NCBI GenBank assembly: GCA_002329285.1
Contig: DCTO01000048.1
Span: forward strand, 3,854-27,256
Source: Ruminococcaceae bacterium UBA1438
GTDB taxonomy: Bacteria; Bacillota; Clostridia; Oscillospirales; Acutalibacteraceae
Length of the DNA stretch: 23,403 nucleotides
Direction: 5' to 3'
Position numbers and translations under genes: made by a program. Below, piece by piece: positions 15,501-23,403 of this stretch. The stretch's first letter is position 1. The number at the start of each line of letters is the position of its first letter. Under the pieces are notes generated by a model. The model was not told the origin of the DNA, did no database searches, and was given only the letters and a program-made list of their open reading frames with translations.

Positions 15501-16327
15501 GCCATGTCCATAAGACAAACGTCCTTTTCGCGCTCGCCGTAAACTTCGTTTCTGATTTCAAAATATTGTTTAAGAGCAGCTTCTATGGCATCGCTGTATC
15601 TTGATTTTTCAACGGTGATTTCATCAAGCTTTGTTGAAAAGGTGGTGTGGCGGCAATGGTCGCTCCAATAAGTGTCAATAACCTTAAGCTCCGTCAGGCT
15701 CGGATCCCTGCTCTCGGTTTTAAAATAATCGCGCACCCAGCAAAGGTCTGCAATGCTCATTGCAAAGCCCATCTCCTTGTGGTAAGCGGCAATTTCCTCG
15801 TCCGTTTTTGAAATAAAGCCCTCAAGCCTGATTATATCGGCGGGCATATCCGCCGTGATGTCCAGCGATTCCGGGATTTCCTCACCGGCAAGGCGGGATT
15901 CAACGGGGTTGATGATGTAGCTTTTGATTTTCTCAAGCTCCTCCGCCGTGATGCCGCCTTTAACGCCGATAACCTTTGCGCTTGCAACAATCGGGCGCTC
16001 GCCCTGGGTTAAAAGCTGGATGCATTGGGCAGCGCTGTCCGCCCTTTGGTCATATTGGCCGGGCAGATATTCGGTTGTGAAATGCTGCCAGCCCTCCTCA
16101 AATTCCGGCTCTGAATAAACGTCATCAAGATTAGGCTCCGAAAGGATGAGCTTAACGGCTCTGTCAAACTCCTCTCTTGAAAGCCCCTGCGCATCATAAC
16201 GGTTGATAACGCGCAAATCCTCAAGCGCGGTTATGCCAACGTTGGATTTTAAATCCTCAAGGATATGATGCGCCTCAATATCCCTGCCTTTTTTCTTTTC
16301 AACAAAAACTCGAAAAACCTGTGCCAT
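12554..16327 (-). CDS. purL: Phosphoribosylformylglycinamidine synthase (single-chain PurL)
   Basis: This enzyme of de novo purine synthesis converts FGAR, glutamine and ATP to FGAM. At 1257 residues it is the large single-chain form, which joins the functions of PurS, PurL and PurQ, rather than the three-subunit form of Bacillus. An N-terminal PurS-like part comes first. The synthetase region has DTYWSDHCRHTTF, FKNETHNHPTEIEPFGGAAT, and repeats of the AIR-synthase fold with DFGAGGVSVAIGELADG and SIGGKDSMSGSF. The C-terminal glutamine amidotransferase domain starts at PAFPGTNCEVD (about 994). Its nucleophile Cys lies in LGICNGFQAL (about 1097), and the His/Glu site is SHGEGRF (about 1164). 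AAGGAG six bases before the ATG supports the start. It is the first gene of the minus-strand cluster and divergent from the PAS gene. No other purine gene is in the window. Confidence 0.97.
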   Translation of the reverse strand: MAQVFRVFVEKKKGRDIEAHHILEDLKSNVGITALEDLRVINRYDAQGLSREEFDRAVKLILSEPNLDDVYSEPEFEEGWQHFTTEYLPGQYDQRADSAAQCIQLLTQGERPIVASAKVIGVKGGITAEELEKIKSYIINPVESRLAGEEIPESLDITADMPADIIRLEGFISKTDEEIAAYHKEMGFAMSIADLCWVRDYFKTESRDPSLTELKVIDTYWSDHCRHTTFSTKLDEITVEKSRYSDAIEAALKQYFEIRNEVYGEREKDVCLMDMACIGTKVLKKRSLVNDLDESEEINACSIEAPVIIDGKEEKWLIQFKNETHNHPTEIEPFGGAATCLGGAIRDPLSGRAYVYQAMRVTGSGDPTTPFEETLAAKLPQKKITTGAAQGYSSYGNQIGLATGQVTELYDDGYLAKRMEIGAVIGASPKANVIREVPQEGDIIVLLGGRTGRDGCGGATGSSKAHDSSSIETCGAEVQKGNPPTERKIQRLFRNAEVARMIKRCNDFGAGGVSVAIGELADGLNINLDAVPKKYDGLDGTELAISESQERMAVVLNKEDVDKFIALSNEENLEATPVAVVTSDNRLVMTWRGDKIVDISRDFLNTNGVTQHAKARIGAVEDNDNYRTAVPQALAGLGKAQALKANLSRLGVCSQKGLVERFDASIGAATVNMPYAGIYQLTPEEAMVAKIPLEKGETDTTTVMAYGFIPKLSRWSPFHSSAFAVTESLAKLAAVGCNPAKARLTFQEYFERLNDAPERWGKPAAALLGSITAQVGYGTPSIGGKDSMSGSFNELDVPPTLVSFAVGMSEASKTISAAFKQSGTTVKLIPVPVDSASDLPDYKAAMALMTAVYEAVRNGEILAASVVKEGGAAACVCKMAFGNKTGFTFAQELSAETLFAPLQGSFVLELAQDSDFDFEYKNEKTGITLGTTSNNSVFILDGEVMTVDELIEAWTGKLEKVFPTKSKTLADMPVDVPLCNERSIFICKNKVAKPKVFIPAFPGTNCEVDTARAFEKAGAEAEILVVNNLSPAAINETIEKMVKSIEESQIVMLPGGFSGGDEPEGSGKFIATTFRNPRVKDAVNRLLNCRDGLMLGICNGFQALIKLGLVPYGEIREIKPTDPTLTFNTIGRHISSVAYTRITSTKSPWLSGVNAGDIFAVPISHGEGRFVANEEVVRKLAENGQIATQYVDPNGNPVAEMPFNPNGSVCAIEGITSPDGRVLGKMGHCERKGDNLYANVPFEKDLKLFESGVNYFK

Positions 16328-16512
16328 AGAATTCTCCTTAAATTTAAGTTAACATAATCTAACGGGTATATAATAACACATTGTTTTCGGTTTGCATATA
16401 GTTAAATTTAATAAAATTTGCGGATTTAACAAAAATTTCGCAATTAGATAATTATTCGGATACAATGGCGGTATATATTTAAGGGGAAGAAATTATCGCG
16501 AGGTAAAAAGCG
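16328..16512. promoter_or_regulatory. Divergent purL / PAS-gene control region
   Basis: This AT-rich gap of 185 bases must contain both promoters. On the plus strand TACAAT at 16461-16466 is a fair -10 box, about 47 bases before the PAS gene start; its -35 side is weak. On the minus strand TATTATATA (near 16368-16376) could be the purL -10. No purine riboswitch fold or convincing PurBox pair was found. Confidence 0.4.
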
Positions 16513-17637
16513 TTGGCAGATAATAATGACGAAAGAGCCTATGAGGTTGAGTTTTTAAGCTGCGTTGCAGATAAATCGCAGGATTTTAAGATTGTTGATG
16601 CAGACAGCCATTTTACAGCCTTCACGGGCGTGCATATTTCAAAAATCCATCAGGGAAAACTGTATCTTCAGGATGTGATTAATCCGCCTGACAGGCAGGC
16701 GGTGCTTGAAAAGCTGCGCAAAAAAGACGCGCCGTATATCTATATTGATTTTGACATTCTCGGCAAGGATGAAAATGTGAATTTTGTTCACTGCTGTGCG
16801 CAGAATGATGAGGCCACTCCGCTTTGCCGCCTTGTGCTTGCGGATGTTTCAAAAAGCAGGGAAAAGGCCGCAAGGCTCAAACAGCGCGCAAGTGAAATCA
16901 ACAACTTGATTGACCAGGTTGAGGGCGGGGTTTGCGTTTTTCGCGTAACGCCGGAAATGCATTTTGAGGCGCTCTATATGAACGCCAGCTGCTGCCGCCT
17001 TTTCGGCACGGGGAAGGACCGCTATTCAGAGAGAAATTACCGCCTTGACGAGCTTATCTTTGCGGAGGATAAAACCCTTGTGTATCAAGCGATTGGCAGG
17101 GCTATGGCAACGGGCGAGGCAATTGATCTTGAGTATCGCGTTAAAACCCACAAAAGCAAGCTGAGCTGGTGCCAGTGCAATGCCGCCGTGCATCATCTGG
17201 ATGAAAACGGCAGCCCCGTTTTCCATGCGGTTTTCACGGATGTTTCCCGCGTTAAGCAGGCCGAGGAAAGGGCGGACCGCGCCTCCGAAAAGCTTGCAAA
17301 TCTGATTGAAAATTTAAGCGGCGCCGTGATTGTTTCATGCCTTGAAGAGCCGCTGAGGTGTGAGCTTGTCAGCGGTGAATTTCTTTCACTTTTGGGATAC
17401 ACCAGAGCCCAGTTTTTTGAGCGCTTCGGCGCGGATTTGGGGCGCCTCATCGTCGGCGGCGGGGAAAAAATTGAGCAGGAAATCCAATCCGCCGTGCGCA
17501 AAAGCGGCAGGTGTGAGCTTGAATATGAGCTGAAATGCAAGGGCGCAAAAATCCTGCGCGTGCGTGATCGGCGCAGGCTGATAACCCAGAAGGACGGCAC
17601 AATGGAGCTTATCGCGGAGCTGGAGATAATAAACTAA
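16513..17637 (+). CDS. PAS-repeat protein without a recognisable output domain
   Basis: The 374-residue protein seems to hold three PAS or PAS-like modules, at about 8-112, 133-250 and 262-374. The first and second end in ADVSKSREKA and TDVSRVKQAEERA, the usual end of a PAS domain running into a linking helix; the second and third open with VEGGVCVF and LSGAVIV, and both carry an F/Y-N or GEFLSLLGY segment typical of the fold. The linkers at about 112-132 and 250-262 are probably coiled coil. No histidine kinase, GGDEF, EAL, HTH or membrane segment follows. TTG at 16513 is the only usable start, since an in-frame TAA lies nine bases upstream, and GAGGT (16500-16504) sits eight bases before it. 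A strong terminator follows, so the gene is complete and probably a single unit. It may sense a ligand and act through a partner. Confidence 0.85.
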   Translation: MADNNDERAYEVEFLSCVADKSQDFKIVDADSHFTAFTGVHISKIHQGKLYLQDVINPPDRQAVLEKLRKKDAPYIYIDFDILGKDENVNFVHCCAQNDEATPLCRLVLADVSKSREKAARLKQRASEINNLIDQVEGGVCVFRVTPEMHFEALYMNASCCRLFGTGKDRYSERNYRLDELIFAEDKTLVYQAIGRAMATGEAIDLEYRVKTHKSKLSWCQCNAAVHHLDENGSPVFHAVFTDVSRVKQAEERADRASEKLANLIENLSGAVIVSCLEEPLRCELVSGEFLSLLGYTRAQFFERFGADLGRLIVGGGEKIEQEIQSAVRKSGRCELEYELKCKGAKILRVRDRRRLITQKDGTMELIAELEIIN

Positions 17638-17652
17638 ACATATAAACATTTA

Positions 17653-17684
17653 AATCGGGGGCAGGCAGTTGCCCCCGATTTTTT
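17653..17684 (+). terminator. Intrinsic terminator of the PAS gene
   Basis: AATCGGGGGC (17653-17662) pairs perfectly with GCCCCCGATT (17671-17680) around an eight-base loop, and a run of six T (17679-17684) follows at once. It lies 16 bases after the PAS gene stop. Confidence 0.95.
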
Positions 17685-17769
17685 GCGCAAAAGCCCATTT
17701 TTGGTAAATATTATTAAACTTCGGCTTATTTGTCTAAAAAAATTATTAACAAATTGTTAAATCTGCGCA

Positions 17770-17798
17770 TTGATTTTTCCTTATATATATAATAAAAT
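17770..17798 (+). promoter_or_regulatory. Probable sigma-A-type promoter of the giant surface protein
   Basis: TTGATT (17770-17775) and TAAAAT (17793-17798) are spaced by 17 bases in a very AT-rich stretch. Transcription would start near 17805, giving a leader of about 125 bases that includes a small stem AGGATT/AATCCT near 17876-17893. Other TATAAT-like strings overlap, so the exact -10 is uncertain. The 17685-17928 gap shows nothing else. Confidence 0.55.
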
Positions 17799-17928
17799 AT
17801 TATAGAATTATAATTTTATAGTGGGGCAATCCGCCCATAATCCAAACATACTGTTAAACAGCATTTGAATTAAACAGGATTGGCAGAAATCCTTTGAAAT
17901 TTCCAATATTGAAGCAGGGGGTATTTAA

Positions 17929-20900
17929 ATGAAAATAATGGCTTCAAACAAAAAAATAATCAGCGTGCTTCTGGCAGTGCTGATGGCGGCAACCTCGTGC
18001 GTGCCTGCCCTCACCGCGCTTGCGGAGGATGGCGAGGATCACGGCGTTATCGGTCTTTATAAGATTGAAACGTTTTATGAGGATGGCACGCTTGTTCCCG
18101 ATTATGACACTGATGAGGAAACCGGGGAGCAAACCGAGCACATTGAGTATATGACCGAGGGCGATAAGGTGCAGTTCACCTATCAGCTTGTTGATTGCAT
18201 TCTGCCCGATAACGGTTATGTTAAATGGTCAAGCGATACGCCCACCGTGTGCGATGTTACGGAGGAGGGCGTTGTTCGTGCGTTTGACTCTTCAAAGGGC
18301 GCAGCCGTAAGGCTTTGGCTTGATAACGAGGTCGGCACGATTCCGCTTGTCGGCAGCCTTATGAAAAAGGCGCTTGAAAAGGCGCTCTTCAATGATTATG
18401 TTGATTTGGATACTTTGGATTCAGACGGCATCGTTTCAATCGTTGAGGCGGCATTCGGCTCTGATTCTCTGCTCAGCGAATATGCCGATACTTATAAGGG
18501 CACTCTGATTGATTCTCTGCGCACTTATCTTGATAAGGTTAACACGGTTATCTCCTGCACGATGTATAATGCGGCGGGCGAGGTGCTTGCGGCAGACAGC
18601 TTTAAGGTTGTTGTTAACCGCTCAACTGAAATTTATGCCGATTTCATTCCGAACGGCACCCACATCACCAATAAACAGGATTTGCCAACAACAGTTGCAA
18701 AGGGCTCCGAGCTCCAGCTTTATGCCTGCACCACCCCCACCAGGCTGCATATGGGCGTCGTTTATTCTGTTAAAAGCACCTCTCTTTTTACAGATGGAAA
18801 GGTTGTTGCAACGGTTGATGACAGCGGCCTCGTTAAATTCAAAAACACCGGCACGGTAACAATTCTTGTTTCGCCGGATACGGAGGGCTTCATTGAAAAC
18901 CTCTTAAAATATATAAACTATGTTTATGCGCTTGAGAACACCGGCGTGCTGGACACAAATAAAATCGCCGATGTTCTGATAAACTATGTTGGTCTGGATA
19001 TGAACAAGAACGCCCTCAAGGGCATTCTTGACGCCGGCCTCGCGGTTTCGAAGATAGTGGAGGGCACGGCGGATCCCGTTCAGCTTTCCGCAACCGCAGT
19101 TAAGATTATTGCAAACATTATTCTGCAGTTCACAACAAACGATTCAATCACCTTCACGGTTGTTGACGGCGTTCCCTGCACAAGCTTTGATGTAACGGGC
19201 GCCACAACGGTTAAGGAAGGCCAGCATATTCAGCTTTCAATAACAAATGCACAGCCGGAGGCTGCTGATTTATCAGACGTTACCTGGTATTCAGAGGATC
19301 CAAGCATTGCCTCCGTTGATCCCAAAACCGGCGTTATCACAGGCCGCGATGCGGGCGAGGGCGATGAAGAAAATCCGCTTCAGAGAACCGTAAGAATTTA
19401 TGCGGTTTCCGCGGCAAACGGCGCAACAAACGGCGCAACCATAACGGTTACCCGAAAGGCGGGGCGCTATATCTCCGATCTTGAGGTAACGCTTGATTAT
19501 GAATCGATAAGCATCGGGCAGGATGAATTTGCCCATGCAAAGGTTTATCCGGAAAGGGTTGCCTCCGCAAGCAACTGCTATGTTGTCTGGGGCATTTTAA
19601 CCGGGTATGACGATGAGGGCAATCCAAACTATGAATGGGCGGTTGATCCTTATTATGAAGAGGATGAGGAGGGCAACTTCCTCTATGATGAAAACGATAA
19701 TTTAATCCAGAATGACGGCAGCGTTTCAGACGGCATCGGCAAGATTGATTATCTGGGCCATTATTATGCTCTCGCCGGCGGCGAATGCACAATCGTTTGC
19801 CGTGCGTTCACGGGCTATGACGTCAGCGGAACCTCAAGAATTTCAGAGCTTATCGGCGATGATTTTTACACCATTTCGGAAAAAATCGTTGAAATTCCGA
19901 TTTCAAACGGCAAGCCGGTTGAAAGCATTTCGCTTGAGGCAATCGGCACAACCAGCGGCGGCACTCTCAAAACCGGCAGCTTTGAGCTTAACGGCGAAAC
20001 ACACAAGTTTGCAACCGTTAAGAAGGGCGCGGTTGACGGATATTGGGGCAATGGCGTAACAGTCAGGGCTGATGTGCTTCCGTCAGACGCAACAAATAAA
20101 ACCGTTGTTTGGCATATTGATAACAGTGATTTTGAGCTTTCAGATCAGGATGATTCGGCAAACACCGTTAAGGTTAAGCTCAAGGCGGGCGTTGAGCATG
20201 CAAGCACCGTTAATATTTATTGCGATTCATCGGACAGGGCTGCAACCAGCCAGGTTTTAACCGTTTCCGTTGTTAAGAATTACGTAACCGGCAACACGAT
20301 TGACGGCGACAATCTTGAAATCACAAACGGCAGCACGATTAACGCAACCCACACCTTAACCTTTGACGGCAGCAGCGATGGCACTTACAGCGCTTGCTAT
20401 GCCGCAAACTGGTATGTTGAAAACACGGATATCGCCTCAATAATCAGCGTTGATTCAAACGGCAATGCCGTTATCAGGGGCAACGATGTCGGCACCACAA
20501 CGGTTTATTGCGTTTCTTCGGACGGCGCTATTAAGGACAGCGCCACCGTAACCGTTTATCCTGATAAGAGCACGCTTGCGGAAATTCTTTCCCTTTGCGA
20601 AAAAACCGTTATCAAGAAAACGGATGAAAACAAGGCTGATTATAAAACATATATGAGAAAGCTCTCATATTGCTATTATCTTATGAATGAGGAGCCGATG
20701 GCTTCGCAAACCACGGTTGATACTTATGCCGAGGATTTGCTTTATACCTTCTATAAGCTCGGCGCCTTCGTTGATATAATCGGAATTAATATTCTTGATA
20801 ATGCCGGCAATGACGCGGGCAACAGCATCAGCGTTAAGGTTGACACCTCAAATTACACAAAAACAAGCTATGAGCTCGGCTTTGAGCTTCTGCCCAAAAC

Positions 20901-23403
20901 CGGCATGTATAAAACAATTGAATGGAGCTCGTCAGACAGCAGCATAATCGTTGAAAGAAGCGGCAAATGCACTCCGTCCTCAAACAAGGCGTGCAGCGCG
21001 CTCATCACCGTTACGGCAACGGATTATGTCGGCAATGTTGTTACGGACAGCGTTTATGTCTCCTTCGCAAAAACCCTTGCAACGGGCGTAACAATCTCGC
21101 CAACTGAAATCTGGCAGGGCAAGGCGGGCGACACTGTTCAGCTCACCGCAACCGTGCTTCCGAGCGGAACTCTCGGCATCGGCGGCGCCGATGTAACGGG
21201 CGCGCTTTGGGAATCCAGCAATGAAAATATTGCAACGGTTGATGCAAACGGCCTTGTAACTCTTGTTTACGGCGGCAACTGCACAATCACCGCAACAACG
21301 ATTGACGGCGGCAAAACCGCAACGATTGCGGTTAACGTTGTCACAAACTATGATGCGCTGCGCGATCTTATCTCCACATGCGAGGGCGTTTCGCTTGATG
21401 CGGATAACTATTATCCCGATTCTTATGAGTATTACACAACAACCCTTGCAGAAGCAAAGCTTATGGTTACAAACAAAAACTCAACCCAGGATGAGGTTGA
21501 TGAAATGTATTCAAAGCTTGATGGCGCTTATAAGGGGCTGAAGAAATATAACTTCATCCAGAAAGTAACCCTTTGCCTTGAGAATGAGGCAGTTTCGGAT
21601 TATTATCAGTATGATTTATCCGTTCTTAAGGAAGGCGTTTCTTATAAGAATGCGCAGCTTCCGCTCAAGATTTTGCTCACGCCGAATAACGGCTCCTATG
21701 CTTCGGTTAAATGGGAATCCTCAACGGAGCTTATTGACGTAACCTCCGCCGGCGTTGCAAGCCCAACCCAGAATAAGAGTTGCTACGGCGAAATCAAATG
21801 CACCTTAACAGACCATTTCGGCAATGAATATAGCGACACGGTTTGGGTTTCCTTCGCATATGCTCCCGTAACCTCAATTCAGCTTAATGAAACAGAGATT
21901 TCCGGCGGCATCGGCTCAACCCATGCGTTAACCTATTCCATCCAGCCGGACGGCACCTCGCTCTTCCACTTTATGTCCGCAAGCATCAAGGATGTTAAGT
22001 GGGAATCCGATGATGAAAGCATTGCAACGGTTGACCAGAACGGCGTTGTAACCTTCGTCGGCACGGGCGAAACGAAGATCCGCGTTATCACTTATGACGG
22101 CGGCTTCACCTCAGAATGCTCTGTTTCAACACAGGGAGACAGGCGCGCCCTTGCAGCAGCGATTGAGCAGTATTCCGGTGTTGATTATATGGATTACACC
22201 TATTCATACGGCACTGCGTTCAAGCAGGCCTATGATGATGCAGTTGCGGCGCTTTCAAATCCTGATCTGAATCAGGAGGAGATTGATGGCACAACCGCCC
22301 TTCTCAACAGAAGGGGAGAGGCGCTTGCCGGCCACGAATTCCAGGTGCTTGAGGTTATTCCGGTAACCTATGAAAATCAAACGCAGAATGCGGTGTTTAG
22401 CTATACATCAAAGGGCAACGGCACGGTTGCTTCCGATACGCAGAGCTTCACCTTTAAGTGCACCGGAACGCTTTATAACTCCAGAAGCCTTCTCACCTGC
22501 TCAATTCCAAGCGAATACAGCACCAATTATAAGAGCATTTCCTGGAGCGTTCAGAGCGCTTCCGATAATTCAGAGGTTTCGCTTTCCTCTGATAATAAGA
22601 CGGTAACAATCGGGCCGAACAGCGTTGGCAGAAGCGCAAAGGTTGTTATCGTTGCAACCGCAACGGATTATTATGACAGAACCGTAACCAGAACGCTTTA
22701 TGTTGTTGTTGCTCCAACGGTTGTAACGGGCTTAAGCCTCAGCCAGACCTCGGTTACAAAGGCGGCAAACGGCGGCAGCTTTAACCTCACCGCAACGGTT
22801 TCGCCAAGTGATGCCAAGGTTAAACAGGTGTTATGGAGCTCAAGCGATGAAAGCATTGCAACCGTCAGCGCAAATGATGACGATGGCTCCAGCGCAGCAG
22901 TAACCCCGGTTAACAGCGGCACGGTTACAATCACTGCAAGAACCTTTGACGGCGATTATATTGCCAACTGCACGGTAACCTTAACCGTTGATTACACCAG
23001 GCTCGCAAGTCTTTATAATACTTATAATGACTTCTATAATGAAAATAAAGATTTAAATAAGTACACCGCTTCCTCAATGGATAATCTCAATGTTATGCTG
23101 CAGCAGGCCCGGGCAATGCTTAACAGCACCACGGCAAATCAGGCGGATGTTGAGATTATGGCGGAAAATCTGAGAAATGCTTATAACAATCTTGTTGAGA
23201 TTGTAGGCCTTTCTTCAATGGCCATCAGCGTTCCGGAGCAGGATAACGTAACTGTTGTAACGGACGGCTATGCAAGATACAGGGCGGCGTCTGTTAACGG
23301 CGCTGAAATCGGGCTTCACGCCGATGTTCCAAGCAACGTTTCCGGCACTATTAATTATGAATGGAGCGTAACCGGCGATAATCTTTCCGTTAATTCAAAC
23401 GGC
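17929..23403 (+). CDS. Giant secreted Ig-like (BIG2) / FIVAR repeat protein (partial, C-terminus beyond right edge)
   Basis: The frame is open for 1825 codons from ATG at 17929 to the right edge. AGGGGG ends seven bases before the ATG. A signal peptide (basic start, then VLLAVLMAATSCVPALTALA) spans about 1-33. Two Ig-like regions follow, each interrupted by helical inserts (about 140-225 and 320-410). From about 419 on come BIG2-type domains recognisable by WSSSDxSIATVD and GxxTITA-like endings (for example about 1050-1138, 1314-1404, 1597-1687). Between them lie all-helical segments of about 65 residues that resemble FIVAR domains (about 879-945, 1140-1205, 1405-1470, 1688-1760). Many domains hold Cys. 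The anchor should be beyond the window. Function is probably surface binding or scaffolding; the ligand is unknown. Codon use (GTT, GGC, GCA/GCG) matches purL and the PAS gene. It follows a strong terminator and probably has its own promoter. Confidence 0.9.
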   Translation, partial: MKIMASNKKIISVLLAVLMAATSCVPALTALAEDGEDHGVIGLYKIETFYEDGTLVPDYDTDEETGEQTEHIEYMTEGDKVQFTYQLVDCILPDNGYVKWSSDTPTVCDVTEEGVVRAFDSSKGAAVRLWLDNEVGTIPLVGSLMKKALEKALFNDYVDLDTLDSDGIVSIVEAAFGSDSLLSEYADTYKGTLIDSLRTYLDKVNTVISCTMYNAAGEVLAADSFKVVVNRSTEIYADFIPNGTHITNKQDLPTTVAKGSELQLYACTTPTRLHMGVVYSVKSTSLFTDGKVVATVDDSGLVKFKNTGTVTILVSPDTEGFIENLLKYINYVYALENTGVLDTNKIADVLINYVGLDMNKNALKGILDAGLAVSKIVEGTADPVQLSATAVKIIANIILQFTTNDSITFTVVDGVPCTSFDVTGATTVKEGQHIQLSITNAQPEAADLSDVTWYSEDPSIASVDPKTGVITGRDAGEGDEENPLQRTVRIYAVSAANGATNGATITVTRKAGRYISDLEVTLDYESISIGQDEFAHAKVYPERVASASNCYVVWGILTGYDDEGNPNYEWAVDPYYEEDEEGNFLYDENDNLIQNDGSVSDGIGKIDYLGHYYALAGGECTIVCRAFTGYDVSGTSRISELIGDDFYTISEKIVEIPISNGKPVESISLEAIGTTSGGTLKTGSFELNGETHKFATVKKGAVDGYWGNGVTVRADVLPSDATNKTVVWHIDNSDFELSDQDDSANTVKVKLKAGVEHASTVNIYCDSSDRAATSQVLTVSVVKNYVTGNTIDGDNLEITNGSTINATHTLTFDGSSDGTYSACYAANWYVENTDIASIISVDSNGNAVIRGNDVGTTTVYCVSSDGAIKDSATVTVYPDKSTLAEILSLCEKTVIKKTDENKADYKTYMRKLSYCYYLMNEEPMASQTTVDTYAEDLLYTFYKLGAFVDIIGINILDNAGNDAGNSISVKVDTSNYTKTSYELGFELLPKTGMYKTIEWSSSDSSIIVERSGKCTPSSNKACSALITVTATDYVGNVVTDSVYVSFAKTLATGVTISPTEIWQGKAGDTVQLTATVLPSGTLGIGGADVTGALWESSNENIATVDANGLVTLVYGGNCTITATTIDGGKTATIAVNVVTNYDALRDLISTCEGVSLDADNYYPDSYEYYTTTLAEAKLMVTNKNSTQDEVDEMYSKLDGAYKGLKKYNFIQKVTLCLENEAVSDYYQYDLSVLKEGVSYKNAQLPLKILLTPNNGSYASVKWESSTELIDVTSAGVASPTQNKSCYGEIKCTLTDHFGNEYSDTVWVSFAYAPVTSIQLNETEISGGIGSTHALTYSIQPDGTSLFHFMSASIKDVKWESDDESIATVDQNGVVTFVGTGETKIRVITYDGGFTSECSVSTQGDRRALAAAIEQYSGVDYMDYTYSYGTAFKQAYDDAVAALSNPDLNQEEIDGTTALLNRRGEALAGHEFQVLEVIPVTYENQTQNAVFSYTSKGNGTVASDTQSFTFKCTGTLYNSRSLLTCSIPSEYSTNYKSISWSVQSASDNSEVSLSSDNKTVTIGPNSVGRSAKVVIVATATDYYDRTVTRTLYVVVAPTVVTGLSLSQTSVTKAANGGSFNLTATVSPSDAKVKQVLWSSSDESIATVSANDDDGSSAAVTPVNSGTVTITARTFDGDYIANCTVTLTVDYTRLASLYNTYNDFYNENKDLNKYTASSMDNLNVMLQQARAMLNSTTANQADVEIMAENLRNAYNNLVEIVGLSSMAISVPEQDNVTVVTDGYARYRAASVNGAEIGLHADVPSNVSGTINYEWSVTGDNLSVNSNG
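19921..23206 (+). repeat. Super-repeat of Ig-like + BIG2 + FIVAR modules in the giant protein
   Basis: Four successive blocks share the same order: an Ig-like domain, a BIG2 domain and a helical FIVAR-like segment. The helical segments lie at about 20562-20765, 21346-21545, 22141-22340 and 22991-23206, so the period is roughly 790-850 bases. A fifth block begins at 23207 and runs off the edge. The copies are well diverged at the DNA level, so this is a protein-level repeat rather than a recent duplication. Confidence 0.75.

Noticed and set aside
16350..16440. PurR-type PurBox pair upstream of purL
   Set aside because: Two CCG-containing A/T-flanked sequences resemble half of the motif, but each differs at core positions and their spacing and orientation do not fit.
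18509..18859. Plus-strand frame of 116 codons and similar short frames across 18,500-22,900
   Set aside because: All are out-of-frame shadows of the continuous giant protein frame starting at 17929.

Overview
The window looks like Clostridia (Bacillota) DNA, but it appears to hold segments from two different genomes that meet inside one gene. The left part (1 to about 10,030) is AT-rich, uses the isoleucine codon ATA freely, and carries short tandem repeats and low-complexity protein inserts. Its minus-strand gene order, tepA-ylzJ-uppP-ftsK, extends the tepA-ylzJ-spoIIIE order known from spore-forming Bacillota and suggests a Lachnospiraceae-like organism. The right part (about 10,050 to 23,403) has more GC, almost no ATA, much GCG, GGC and GTT, and fits another Clostridia lineage, perhaps Oscillospiraceae-like. 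These family names are inferences from style and gene content, not from a search.

Left part, minus strand, in transcription order: a TepA-like ClpP-class protease (7006-6134), YlzJ-like protein (5896-5630), undecaprenyl-diphosphatase UppP (5454-4579), an FtsK/SpoIIIE DNA translocase (4566-1993), a RimK-like ATP-grasp ligase (1800-919) and a second, YheC/YheD-like ATP-grasp protein that runs off the left edge (788-1). Three repeat blocks lie in the gaps between tepA, ylzJ and uppP. On the plus strand, a secreted protein with two bacterial Ig-like (BIG2) domains and about eleven internalin-like leucine-rich repeats (7441-9060) converges on metY, with a strong hairpin between the two.

The metY gene (10585-9314) encodes an intact O-acetylhomoserine (thiol)-lyase, but its first half uses ATT for 15 of 16 isoleucines (no ATA) and its second half uses ATA for 9 of 16. 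The change falls within about 20 bases that encode a conserved Asp-Asn-Thr-Phe-Ala-Thr-Pro motif. This points to an assembly chimera or a recombination event.

Right part: a minus-strand cluster purL (single-chain FGAM synthase), an ApgM-type phosphoglycerate mutase / proposed homoserine kinase, a small secreted PepSY-like protein and the 5' half of metY, closely spaced and probably co-transcribed. Divergent from purL is a PAS-only protein with its own terminator. After a probable promoter comes a giant secreted protein of at least 1825 residues, open to the right edge, built of Ig-like/BIG2 and FIVAR-like helical modules that recur as a super-repeat of roughly 800 bases. No tRNA, rRNA, CRISPR array or transposase was seen.
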